DNA from: Larix sibirica
Lineage: Eukaryota; Streptophyta; Pinopsida; Pinales; Pinaceae
NCBI GenBank assembly: GCA_004151065.3
Contig: NWUY0300006831.1
Span: 25,377 to 43,926, forward strand
Length of the DNA stretch: 18,550 nucleotides
Direction of reading: 5' to 3'
Part shown: positions 9,720-18,262 of the stretch, piece after piece
Numbering within the stretch: position 1 is the stretch's first letter
Layout: the number at the start of each line of letters is the position of its first letter
The notes under the pieces: generated by a model
Told to the model about the DNA's origin: nothing
Databases searched by the model: none
What the model saw: the letters and a program-made list of their open reading frames with translations, nothing else
Position numbers and translations under genes: made by a program

Positions 9720-10311
9720 ATTGATGGGAAACAACCCCTTGATTGGAAAAGGGTTGTTGTAACATTATTTGCTATGGTTGTGGTGTGTTTGTTGCTCGAG
9801 GAGGGTTGGCTGCGACCTTTTTCTTGGCCTTAATTAACTGTTGACACTTTAGTATCAATGGGAAACAATGTGTGTAATGCCTATGCTCTCCACACATGGT
9901 GCAAGGGAAGTTGGTCCTAAGGTTGGGGTTCATTCATTGCTTGAGGTGGTTATTGGCCCTCGTGTTTTGGTTATGATTTCCATTGTTCTGGGTTTTTTTG
10001 TTAGGGGGATTCCCTCCTTGACCTTGTTGTTGGTTTTTCCTATTATTTCCTTTCTTCTTTCCCTGATTTTGTGGATTAGGGGGTTTATCCACGTTAAGAT
10101 GCTCAAACTATTGAGTCTGTTGTGTGCGAGAGGGTTGAACTATATTTACCCTAGCATGAGTCATGGGGTCTGCACTAGGTGGACTAGGAAAAGGAAAATA
10201 TGGATTGTAAATAGGTATGGGTAAATAGGGGTTAGGAACTCCATAGGATGTGGGAGTAGGAGCTTGTGGCACTATTGGGGGGTGGTGGTGCAAGTTGCAT
10301 CGGGATTGCAT
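9720..10311 (-). pseudogene. Ty3/gypsy element B, C-terminal gag (linker and nucleocapsid), truncated
   Basis: The frame opens in a Pro/Tyr-rich linker (PYLPIPIYNPYFPFPSPPSA). It continues through a very basic, Gln/Asn-rich stretch (NQGKKKGNNRKNQQQGQGG) into a zinc knuckle, FPCTMCGEHRHYTHCFPL, near 9910-9870, and then KAKKKVAANPP. The knuckle is one residue short of the usual spacing (C-x2-C-x4-H-x3-C). Three stops (after QQTQ, after HLKQ, after TPQP) interrupt it. The capsid domain that should precede the linker is absent, because recognisable gag stops at about 10320. That implies a deletion or insertion breakpoint at 10320-10330. It passes into the protease at 9498 through a further frame change. 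Confidence 0.78.
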
Positions 10312-10324
10312 TGGAGAATGGTAA

Positions 10325-11049
10325 TTAATTTAATATTTAATTCATTAATGACCCATCACTAAGTTAGTGGAGAGTGTTAGTTACATGCATTAATGAATCA
10401 ATGCTATGGGAGTGGACATGTGTTATTTGAGAGTTGTATTAAAATGGGTCTCTTGTCTCACTTGTAATTTTTCAAACTATCATAAACTAAAACATATTAC
10501 TCATTTGACTACTATTTTTCATGGAGATGTCCTCCATATTTTAGGATTTATAGGTGCCATCCAACCCTTGTTGTGTAGGTGCTTGTAAGTCTTTTTATTT
10601 GTCCTTGTTATTATTTATCTTATTATCAATACTTGGTATAGTGTAGTGTCCTATTTGGTTACAAGAACATTGCATATTTGGGTTGGTCTCCATGTTGCCT
10701 ACTTTTGCAAAAAAATCAAGAAGTTCTCCATTTTTTGAAATTTTTTCTCTTATTAATTGTTTTTATTTTTTTTGTCCATAATCAAGACATCTATTTCTCC
10801 TTCCATTTAGATCATTGTATTGACTACTTATATATATTTACTCTACCTTGTCATGCCAACATTTTCTCAGTTGCTTGGGTTTAGTCTCGATAGGAACCAA
10901 TTAATTTTCTTCTTCTCTTGGTGCATGATAGTTGGGTTGGATCAACAATTCCTTTTTCTCTCCATCATATTCAACCAATATCTCACCATTTTTATTCTTA
11001 CTATTCTTTCACATTAAATGTAGACAATTTCACATCAAGTTAATGCCAA
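10325..11049. other. T-rich stretch, no gene seen; internal part of the Met-primed LTR element
   Basis: On the plus strand this is rich in T runs and gives only short open frames with no recognisable motif and unlikely, very Phe/Ile/Tyr-rich composition. The minus strand is A-rich and full of stops. By position it belongs to the internal region of the LTR element whose LTR is at 12095-12712, cut off at about 10325. No polyprotein domain could be recognised. Confidence 0.35.
10340..10398. repeat. Imperfect hairpin: 11-bp perfect inverted arms next to the gag breakpoint
   Basis: ATTCATTAATG at 10340-10350 is the exact reverse complement of CATTAATGAAT at 10388-10398, with a 37-base spacer. The local sequence is AT-rich, so chance is possible. 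It lies 20 bp from the point where element B gag is cut and unrelated sequence begins. Confidence 0.4.
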
Positions 11050-11697
11050 GCCTTGCATCCTTCCAATGATCAAATGGGTTATGTCTATCTTCCTTCTACT
11101 TCTATACCACATTAGAACGGGTCCTAAAAAGGAACCTTTAAATTGTACCCATGTATTTTCCTTGTCCATTTCTCCATATGCTTTTCACATAATCTCCATG
11201 GTAAACACATGGTTACTTATGTGTGCTTCCATCATATGTGGGGATCCAAGAATGATCCAAGCTTCTAATGATGGACATATTTATCCTCATCATAACTATT
11301 TTCATTTTACCCTTCTTTATTTTCTTGATCTAGGCCTTGAGATCTACCTCTATTATTTCTACACAGACTCCTTAATGGGATTCTCTACGAGTTACTCCAC
11401 AATTCCTCCAAAAATTTCTTCATGGACTCTTCAATATACTTCTTTGTCTATCATGCTCTTTATTCGAGTTTCCATCCTAGGTTTTCCTTCTTCTTTTCCA
11501 CTAGGGTCTGAGACCTCACCTTCCTTTTTCTTCCTCTTTGCAATGGTGTTTTCTCCTCCCTTTGGTCACTGGTGGTAGGGATGTTGCAACTATCCATCCA
11601 TTATTCATTTTTTTTAATGTTATTCTTCTCCATTCTTTGGTTCCTCATGATAATGGTCCTATGATTCCTTGTGACTTGTCTTTTGTGATGCCATCAT
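11050..11697 (-). pseudogene. Decayed coding-like region, possible gag of the Met-primed LTR element
   Basis: Starting at ATG 11697 the minus strand reads MMASQKTSHKES, then after several stops AKRKKKEGEVSDPSGKEEGK, RIKSMIDKEVY, a stop, and RVHEEIFGGIVE, all in one frame to about 11380. A second, less certain stretch near 11270-11050 includes KENTWVQFKGSFLGPVLMWY. The charged composition and the single shared frame argue for former coding. It lies about 400 bp after the LTR, where gag is expected. I do not recognise a domain, so the gag label is positional only. Confidence 0.32.
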
Positions 11698-12080
11698 GGT
11701 CTATTCATTGTCCAATTCATTGCACAATCCATTGTATGGTCAAATGCCCTATTTGATGTCCAATCGTATATTGGCTTTAATGCTTTGTCCTTTGTGATAC
11801 TCTTGACGCTTGTTTTCTATCCACCTTATTGACCTTTGTCCTTTTCCTTTAAGCACACACCACTACTATTTGGTCCTACTCTTCATCCATTGTCCAATCC
11901 AAATTCTTCTTGAGTGTCTCATATAGCTTTCATTTGGCAATGGATATGAGTCTACCATGTCTAAATCACATTCAATATCATGTTGACAACTTATCTCATT
12001 AGTGCATCATTACTATCCTTGGTAATTATTTGGAAACCATCTCTATGACTCTGAAATATGTAATTAATGTTCTTAATAAA
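11698..12080. other. Leader region between primer-binding site and coding-like region; no gene seen
   Basis: Neither strand shows a coding frame with motifs. It lies between the primer site at 12081-12094 and the ATG at 11697, so it is probably the 5' leader of the Met-primed LTR element. Confidence 0.3.
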
Positions 12081-12094
12081 GGGTTCTAATGCTA
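12081..12094 (-). promoter_or_regulatory. Decayed initiator tRNA-Met primer-binding site
   Basis: The minus strand reads TAGCATTAGAACCC. The standard plant site complementary to initiator tRNA-Met is TGGTATCAGAGCCC. Ten of 14 positions match and all four differences are transitions (G to A twice, C to T, T to C), as expected from age-related decay. It directly abuts the end of the LTR-like segment 12095-12712, the correct place for minus-strand DNA priming in Copia and in many Ty3 chromovirus elements. Confidence 0.6.
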
Positions 12095-12712
12095 GTTATA
12101 TGGTAGTCGTAGGCAATTTTATGTTGGTTCAAGTGTCCAATTGTTAAATGCAGAGATGTTAGCATTTTTTGGGTATTCTAAGAACCATATGGTTGTAACG
12201 AGGATTCTACCCTATCATAATATGTGATAGGGTTTGGATAACGAATATGGAAAACAATGACAATAATTTTCATGTTTTAAGAATAGAATTAATATTAATG
12301 TTGCATGATATTGCTATTTTCTATATATTTATCAACATATGATGTTTATACACATAATATCTCTTTCAGTACCTACATTTAATTAATATAATTAGTTATA
12401 TACATTTTGAACAAAATTTATTTCTTTTAATATTAATAATATATATAAATTTATGTTTTTCAATTTTAACACATTTTCAATAAAATTTTAATAAACTAAA
12501 TTAAAATATGAAAATTATTCAATTAAAAATTAATGTAAGAAATATTATGTGTTATTATGTCCCCGAAGGGGATCATATATGTTTCGCCAAGAACCTATTA
12601 TTTTGCAGCTAGAGGATATAAATAGGCTATAATTTTTTCCTTCAACTATANATATCTTCCGACATAATACAAAGACATTATTACCTTCCAAGGAATATAA
12701 AATATTCCAACA
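12095..12712 (-). mobile_element. LTR of a Met-primed retrotransposon (5' LTR, about 618 bp)
   Basis: On the minus strand it starts TGTTGGAATATTTTATATTC at 12712, exactly where homology between the two 445-bp repeat copies stops, and ends at the primer site (12094). The start contains a small inverted repeat, GGAATAT-TTT-ATATTCC. The middle (12280-12560) is very AT-rich, like a U3 promoter region. The far end reads ACCATATAAC rather than a clean ...CA, so that boundary is uncertain by a few bases. Base 12651 is N. No second LTR copy is visible, so the element is truncated or its 3' LTR has been deleted. Superfamily is undecided. Confidence 0.55.
12209..12233. repeat. Perfect 9-bp inverted repeat inside the LTR
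   Basis: ACCCTATCA (12209-12217), a 7-base loop TAATATG, then TGATAGGGT (12225-12233). The arms are exact complements. A nearby palindrome, ACCATATGGT (12184-12193), and the short hairpin CCCCGAAGGGG (12561-12571) lie in the same LTR. They may be LTR regulatory or RNA structures; no function is shown. Confidence 0.6.
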
Positions 12713-12713
12713 C

Positions 12714-13157
12714 GCTTATGTCAAATGTACATATGTCTTCAATCATAACTACGGACACTACACCCATTGGAATGTACAACTCCCCCTGATGTGAGAAATT
12801 GGTTGGAGTCAAGCATATGGGAGACTACTAAGGCAAATAGCACAGATGACTCTCTCTACTCAATATTTACATTAACCCTTATTTTTATGAGAAGAGAAAC
12901 CAATGTACATTCATTGTTGTCATAACTCTCAGAATTAAGTGAGTTGACATCAATGAGAGTTAAATCTAATGGTAAGGTGGTGGTATTACCATAATAACCA
13001 AGAAAATTTTGTAATCAATTGGGATAGTGATAGAACTAAACAAGATAGGTTGGTAAGCATGGGGCTCATGACTTCCCTTGATCAGGGTAAATTGGGTGGC
13101 TAGTGTATGGCAACATTATTTCAGTAGAAGTGTAGGGTGTAATGGTGATGAATATAC
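12714..13157. repeat. 444-bp dispersed repeat, copy 2, interrupted on both sides
   Basis: Collinear with 6283-6727 over its whole length, ending at the same two points. Its left end is the first base outside the LTR start (12712/12714). Its right end (ATATAC, 13157) abuts the LINE poly(A) tract (seven T on the plus strand, 13158-13164). It is therefore a remnant of an older element, split by two later insertions. Confidence 0.75.
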
Positions 13158-13452
13158 TTTTTTTAACAAGGATGGGTAATTTTTTTTATATATCAAAAAA
13201 TGGTCTCGGCCGAATCGGAAGACCTATTGTTACAAAATTGCTCCATGAAGACTGAGCAAAGCAGTTCATATGTTTTTCTAGAGCTATAATCAAAACCTAT
13301 TACAAAAAAGTTACATTCTTTCAAATTCCACCTATAGCTAAAAGTTTCACTGGTATAGATTCTAATTAAAGTACTAGATAAAAAAATGCATTTACACTTC
13401 ATTGATCATCATAACCAAGGTGTGAATCCTGAATTTCTGAGAACATTGGAGT
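13158..13452 (-). other. LINE 3' UTR and poly(A) end
   Basis: No open frame. It runs from the last stop of the coiled-coil region (TAA 13455-13453) to seven A residues at 13164-13158. Just upstream of the poly(A) the minus strand has TTTTTTGATATATAAAAAAA, a low-complexity end of the kind LINE reverse transcriptases recognise. The target sequence on the far side of the poly(A) is GTATATTCATCACC (minus strand), the expected target-site duplication partner for the 5' junction beyond the window. Confidence 0.6.
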
Positions 13453-14184
13453 TTATTTTTCCTTCAAAGGGAACTGAGGAGAAGGAACTTCCTCAGCATC
13501 ATTCTTCTCACCTAAGTTCTTCTCCTCTTCATCTGTATCACCAATATAATCCAAACCTGCTTCATTATTTAGCATCCAAGGATTAGGACTCTGATCTTTA
13601 GCGTGATCCTACACAATGCTATGCAAATATTTGAGTTTTTGTTCATAAGCCTTGGATTTTCCTTTTAAAAATTCGATCTCAATTTCTACATTTATCAGTC
13701 TCATTCTCATTTGATTGAATTGAGCTTGTAGAAAATCATGTTGGATATGGGAAAACAACAAGTCCCTGACATAGCGCTCCTCCCAAGCTTTCTATCTTTT
13801 CACTAGGGCCTGAATATAAAATTCTATGTTTCGCTTCTTCCCATCATGAATTTTCTTGGACAAATTCTCAGTATTATCATTGTTTCTAGTTTCGTGATCC
13901 ATTACTTGTAAAAGAGTAACTATTGACTGATAAAACTTCTTTAGAACCTAAGAAGTGTTAAAACAAAGGGTATGATAGCAAATTCTAGTGTTATAGAATT
14001 TGAAAAACAACAAGCATAGACCGAATAAATCCCAATAAGCTTTGTCTTGTAACAGAATCTCAATAAAAACACTTAATATAGATCCATACTTAGGGAAACA
14101 GACAGTATGTCCAACTTTGTCCTCAACATTCCACACAGTCTCTACAATCATGTATTTGATATTATTGCAGAATAGTTGACCCAA
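13453..14184 (-). pseudogene. Unidentified coding-like region with coiled coil and acidic C-terminal tail
   Basis: One frame from 14184 to TAA 13455-13453 (244 codons) has only three internal stops, all TAG (13950-13948, 13794-13792, 13611-13609). It begins with VETVWNVEDKVGHTVCFPKY and a hydrophobic stretch (YWDLFGLCLLFF). Next comes a charged region (KKIHDGKKRNIEFYIQALVK), then a probable coiled coil at about 13790-13612 (ERYVRDLLFSHIQHDFLQAQ, LINVEIEIEFLKGKSKAYEQ), and an acidic Pro-containing tail (GDTDEEEKNLGEKNDAEEVP). I recognise no family. It lies between LINE RNase H and the LINE poly(A), in the same orientation. It could be a LINE third ORF, a captured host transcript, or part of another element. 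Confidence 0.5.
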
Positions 14185-14923
14185 TATAAAAACTTAGAAC
14201 AATTCTCAGTTGTATACAAATTCAACAGTATTGTCCCTATAGGGTAACAAACAGAGCAACCAACATTATCCTCGTCTTTCCAGAGAGTATCTAATCTCCA
14301 AAAAGGAAATTTGATCTTAGAAGAAATCATACTAGTCTGAGATTCAACGTTAATCTTTTCAAAAGATAACAAACAACTGAAGAACTCAACTACGAAGACT
14401 TGATACAAAACCCCTACCTATTGTTCGTCAATCCCCAGCTAAGATGAATTGTTGCTTGTCCAAGAAATATTGGAACTATTACTAGACTTCACAGAGGGAT
14501 GATGATCACGAAGACCTCTCCTTAACTCACTTTCATAGTATACTAGCTTTACATACCATTTCTCTTTAATTTTATAGAGAGAGTAACAATTCCAATATGG
14601 AACAGACCATAAATTGAAATCACCCGAAAAAAGAAGCGTAATAGAGCATCTAGGGCCTTCCATTATTTCTTTGACAATCTGTAATTGATTATCCTGTACC
14701 AAAAGCATCAAATTTCCTATCCGATACACGCGGATGGTAGATTATCCATACTTGTTCTCACGCCTAAACTTTCTATCCATCTAGATATCACTGATGTCAT
14801 TAATACGAGGAATTGATTAGTAATCAATTGCATTCTATTGACCTGCCACTTGGAGTCTGAATATCGAGATGCATGTGGATTATTCTTTGTGTTTTTACCC
14901 AAAGTATAAATCATAGAATTCAA
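14148..14923 (-). pseudogene. Unidentified coding-like region downstream of LINE RNase H
   Basis: A frame open from about 14740 reads VYRIGNLMLLVQDNQLQIVK, GDFNLWSVPYWNCYSLYKIK and KWYVKLVYYESELRRGLRDH. Two stops (near 14440 and 14420) follow, then it resumes as FPFWRLDTLWKDEDNVGCSV and CYPIGTILLNLY, ending at 14148. A second frame, 14923-14717, holds MIYTLGKNTKNNPHASRYSD and ISRWIESLGVRT, probably the upstream part after a frameshift. The frame used at 14740-14148 is the RNase H frame. No family is recognised. The W-x3-ED-x-VG-x2-VC-(Y/F)-P motif recurs in the next region. Confidence 0.4.
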
Positions 14924-14969
14924 TCACCCTCTGATTTTAAGGGACTTGACAATAACATGCTTCCTCCCC

Positions 14970-15450
14970 TCATATCCTCAAATTACCTTGATCAAGATTA
15001 CAAGATAAGTTTGTGTTTCTACCAGCTTGAACATTTAGAGTTCGTAGGACATGATATACCTTTACATCTTCAAACTCTGACAAAAAATGCATGATTATCT
15101 TCATTATTCGAGTCAAAGGGCCATTTGTTGGAGCTTGTTTGGTGATTAGGTACCAAATGACTATCATAAAGTCTCCCACTGTGTTCATTTATCTTATGTT
15201 GTTCTGTGTGGCTTGCATGAGGCCTTGCCAAAGAGAAAGGGCTTTTGCTTGATTATTTGAAATTTCTCCCAATCCACATGAATAGTTATGCTTCAGTTTT
15301 CCTCCAGGGTCAAAAATCACCCCCCCACAGCTGCCACCCCTGGGTTATTCCTTGATGCCCCATCAAAGAACAATATATGATATATCTATTTTTCAATCTA
15401 ATCATCTAGCTTTGAGGGTTTTACTCTCAATAGCCAAGTTACCATTTCCT
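14970..15450 (-). pseudogene. LINE ORF2 RNase H domain, frameshifted, catalytic residues lost
   Basis: It opens with IYHILFFDGASRNNPGVAAV near 15385-15330 (first catalytic Asp in FFDG). After a frameshift near 15325 it continues VIFDPGGKLKHNYSCGLGEI, SNNQAKALSLWQGLMQAT, then, after one stop, MNTVGDFMIVIWYLITKQAP, HFLSEFEDVKVYHVLRTLNV and QAGRNTNLSC, ending at TGA 14972-14970. This is the ribonuclease HI-like domain typical of plant L1 ORF2. The catalytic Glu of N-x-A-E-A is Lys, and the last Asp of Q-A-D-x-x-A is Gly; the third Asp (GDFM) is kept. Upstream stops near 15400 are TAG where Gln is likely. Confidence 0.8.
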
Positions 15451-17088
15451 TTACCCTTGGCATTACCTCATGACTGCTTTGCTCTGTGTGCACTAAAAGG
15501 TTCTGAAGCGACTGCCTTTCTTCAATATCTAAATCTGTATTCCTTTGTTTAACATCATGGCCCATGCATGCCTTGCTACTTGTCTCGCCTTTTTCTTTTG
15601 GTTTTTAAATATACAATCATTCCTATTTAGCCAAATCTTCCATATAATGTAATAAGGGAGAGCTTTCCATACATGTTTCGGGAGAGGCTTATTGAAATTT
15701 TTTTGTTGGATATTTTCAATGACAAGTTACAAAGGCCTCTCACCAAGTGCTCGGAATAGATAGGTATATGTTTAAGCTTTCAAAATCATTCCTCCAAACT
15801 TATACAACAAATTCACAGTTTAGGAAAAGATGGATCTCACTTTCTTCTGCTTGCTTGCATAGGGGGCACTGAGAGGGACCTTGAAATCCTCTTTTGTGCA
15901 AATTGTCATATGTTAAAGTTTTCCCATGACATAGCACCCAAGTAAAAAGTTTTATTTTTGGAAGGGTGTCACTTTTCCATATGATATTCCATAGATAATT
16001 TCTTATGGAGTCACATCTATCCATATCCTATTTCAAATACCGTGCCTTAATTGTATATTTACGAAATTTTGGACCCCATATCCTCCTATCACTATCAGAC
16101 TTTTCAATTGGAGCAAGTCCACTTAAATATTGTTGCATTGTTGTCTGTTGTTGTCTTAATTCCTATGAGAAGTTAAATATTTTCCACTTTGTCTGTATGC
16201 CTTTAGAATCCCACTCACATATGTCTGCTAGATAATGAATCTGATTATCCATCATCCAATTCTGAAGTCACCGTAGCTCTATATTAGTTCCAAATTTATT
16301 CTTAACTAAAACTCTGTCCTCCCAAATTTTTATACTGTTGTTGTTACGTGGCTACCATGAAGATTGAGATTTGATAATACTTACAGAAGCTTTACATAAG
16401 ATCCAAATTGTTGTGCACTTACCATTCTTAAAATATTTATATATAATTGTACTTTGATCCAAGGTAGAGTACTTCCTGGCTATTGCATGCTTCCACCATG
16501 CTTCGTCTTTAGTAGCTATATTCCAAAGAATTTTAGCCCCAAAATATTTATTTAAAAACCCAAAATCCCTAATTGCTAGACCACCTTTGTTCAAAGGATC
16601 CATGACATGTTTCCAATTGACCAAATGGAATTTTTTATTATTTGCTTTTCCTCCTTGCCACAAAAAATTTCTATGCAATCTATCAATATACTGTGTTATA
16701 CCTACCAGCACTAACAAGATAGAATTCTGGTATAAAGCTAAGGAATATAATATTGATTTGATCAATACATCTCTGCCTCTCGGATCTAATCATTGAGTGC
16801 CCCATTTCTCCGTTCTCTTTTTTGTTTTTTCAAGAACCAGCTTCCAATCCAAAGATTGAGGTATCCCGAGAAATATGGAAATTCCTAAGTATATGAATGA
16901 GTTCCAAACATTCTTTGAAGTGAATCCTAAATTACTGGCTATATTGTTGAGATTTGGAGCTTACAATTCCAACCATAAACACAACATTTGTGGTTATTAG
17001 CTTCACCACCTATAGCCCCTGGATATATGTCCATAACGTTTCTAAATCTATCTGTTATTACTCCTGAATCTCCACCTAATAACAGGGT
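15451..17088 (-). pseudogene. LINE ORF2 thumb/C-terminal region and zinc-finger (zf-RVT) segment
   Basis: After the RT core the frame gives HKCCVYGWNCKLQISTI near 17000-16940. From 16765 it gives VLIKSILYSLALYQNSILLV (first residues upstream of ATG 16765), DRLHRNFLWQGGKANNKKFH and LVNWKHVMDPLNKGGLAIRD, the conserved plant LINE block after RT. The same frame runs on, with stops near 16350, 16270, 16160 and 16030, to IWKSDTLPKIKLFTWVLCHG and CPLCKQAEESEIHLFLNC (15900-15810). The latter is the C-x2-C...H-x4-C zinc segment found before LINE RNase H. It continues as WKALPYYIIWKIWLNRNDCI near 15660-15600. At least two frameshifts lie between 17000 and 16770. Confidence 0.8.
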
Positions 17089-18262
17089 GTCATAAGCAAA
17101 TTAGGCACGATTAAGTTCCTTGATACCTCTAACTATTATTATTCCAAGAAGATTGCCTAATCTCCTTTCTTGATCTAGCCTTCTGCTTAGGGAATCTACC
17201 ATAAGAATGTATAACAAAGGGGAGAGGGGGAATCCATGTCTCAACCCTCTTTCGCCCTTAAAGAAATTAGTGGGTCTTGCATTAACAAAGGGTGCTATCG
17301 AGGGATTTGAGATACAGGCTTTGATCCAATTTATAAACAAATCTGAAATGCCAAATTTAGTAAGAACTGAATAAAGGAAATAATGTCTCACTCGATCAAA
17401 TGCATTGGCCATATCCATTTTTATCACCATTCCTCTCTCTTTCTGGGCCTTCCTAGAGTGGATCACTTCTTGCACAAGGATACTTTTATCAAGAATTTTC
17501 CTTTTAGGTATAAATCCTCCTTGGTTTTCTGAGATTAAATGAGACAAAAGTGGCTTGACTCGATTTGCTAAAACCTTTTCTATTATTTTGTAAGAGGAGT
17601 TACACAGAGAAATTGGCCTAAACCGTGAGAAAGTTTCAGGATTCTTTTCTTTTGGGATAAGTGCCAGAAATGAAGAGTTTGTGCTGCTTCCCAACTTACC
17701 TTTCTTTAAATACCATTTAATCATCTTGCAAAGGTCAAATTTTATTAAAGCCCAAAATTTTCTGTAAAATGATATTGTAAATCCACCTGGTCCCAAAGAT
17801 TTATTAGGCTATAGATCCCAGATTGCTAAGATAACGTCCTTTTCCTCTATTTCTTTTCTTAACTCTATATTCTTTGTTTGAGTTACCAATGTAGGAATAT
17901 TGACTAGCATTTCCTTTGCTATCTTTTCATCTATCTCTTCTTGCTTTGTTAGAAGATTTTTAAAGTGATGAAAGGCTTCTTGCTTTATCTCTTTATAATT
18001 CGAAATTCTTCTTCCCTACAAGTTAGTAATTTCTTTAACATTGTTCCTGCTTTGCCTTGATCTTGCTTGCTTGCGGAAAAAAGTTGTATTCCTATATCCT
18101 GATTTCAATCATAAACTTGTAGATTTTAATCACCAATGTTGTTCCTCTTTTCTATAAATATTATGAAGCCTTATATTTGTTTCTTTTTCCTCTATTCTCT
18201 GTTGTAGAGTGAGGTTTCCTTGTTCATTCTGATTTTGTATTGAAGCAAAGTGATCGTAAATC
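17089..18262 (-). pseudogene. LINE ORF2 reverse transcriptase and preceding linker
   Basis: One frame from about 18262 to 17089 covers the linker (KEEQHW, VKEITNL, YKEIKQEAFHHFKNLLTKQE) and RT motifs. These are GPGGFTISFYRKFW, SFLALIPKEKNPETFSRFRP, ISLCNSSYKIIEKVLANRVK, ISENQGGFIPKRKILDKSIL, VIKMDMANAFDRVRHYFLYS and GERGLRHGFPLSPLLYILMV, ending just past a TAA at 17101-17103 with FAYD (17100-17089). The family box is F-A-D-D, so the first catalytic Asp is Tyr and the enzyme is dead. The first catalytic Asp of motif A (MANAFD region, about 17421-17383) is intact. Stops in the linker are TGA (two, where Trp is expected) and TAG (two, where Gln is expected). RT would copy LINE RNA at a nicked target. 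Confidence 0.88.

Noticed and set aside
9868-10224. Plus-strand open frame of 118 codons
   Set aside because: It is antisense to the well-supported minus-strand gag nucleocapsid; its hydrophobic composition is the shadow of the Gln/Asn/Lys-rich gag.
10406-11756. Series of plus-strand open frames rich in Phe, Ile, Leu and Tyr, looking like membrane proteins
   Set aside because: The composition follows from T-rich DNA. The frames are short and overlap without shared motifs, and part is antisense to a better minus-strand frame.
12613-12627. Plus-strand TATA-like string (GATATAAATAGG) suggesting a plus-strand promoter
   Set aside because: It lies inside an LTR that reads on the minus strand by its start and primer site; AT-rich DNA gives such strings easily.
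11810-12713. Alternative LTR limits 11815-12712 with a 4-bp CGCT direct repeat on both sides
   Set aside because: A 4-bp match is likely by chance and the primer-binding site at 12081-12094 places the LTR end earlier.
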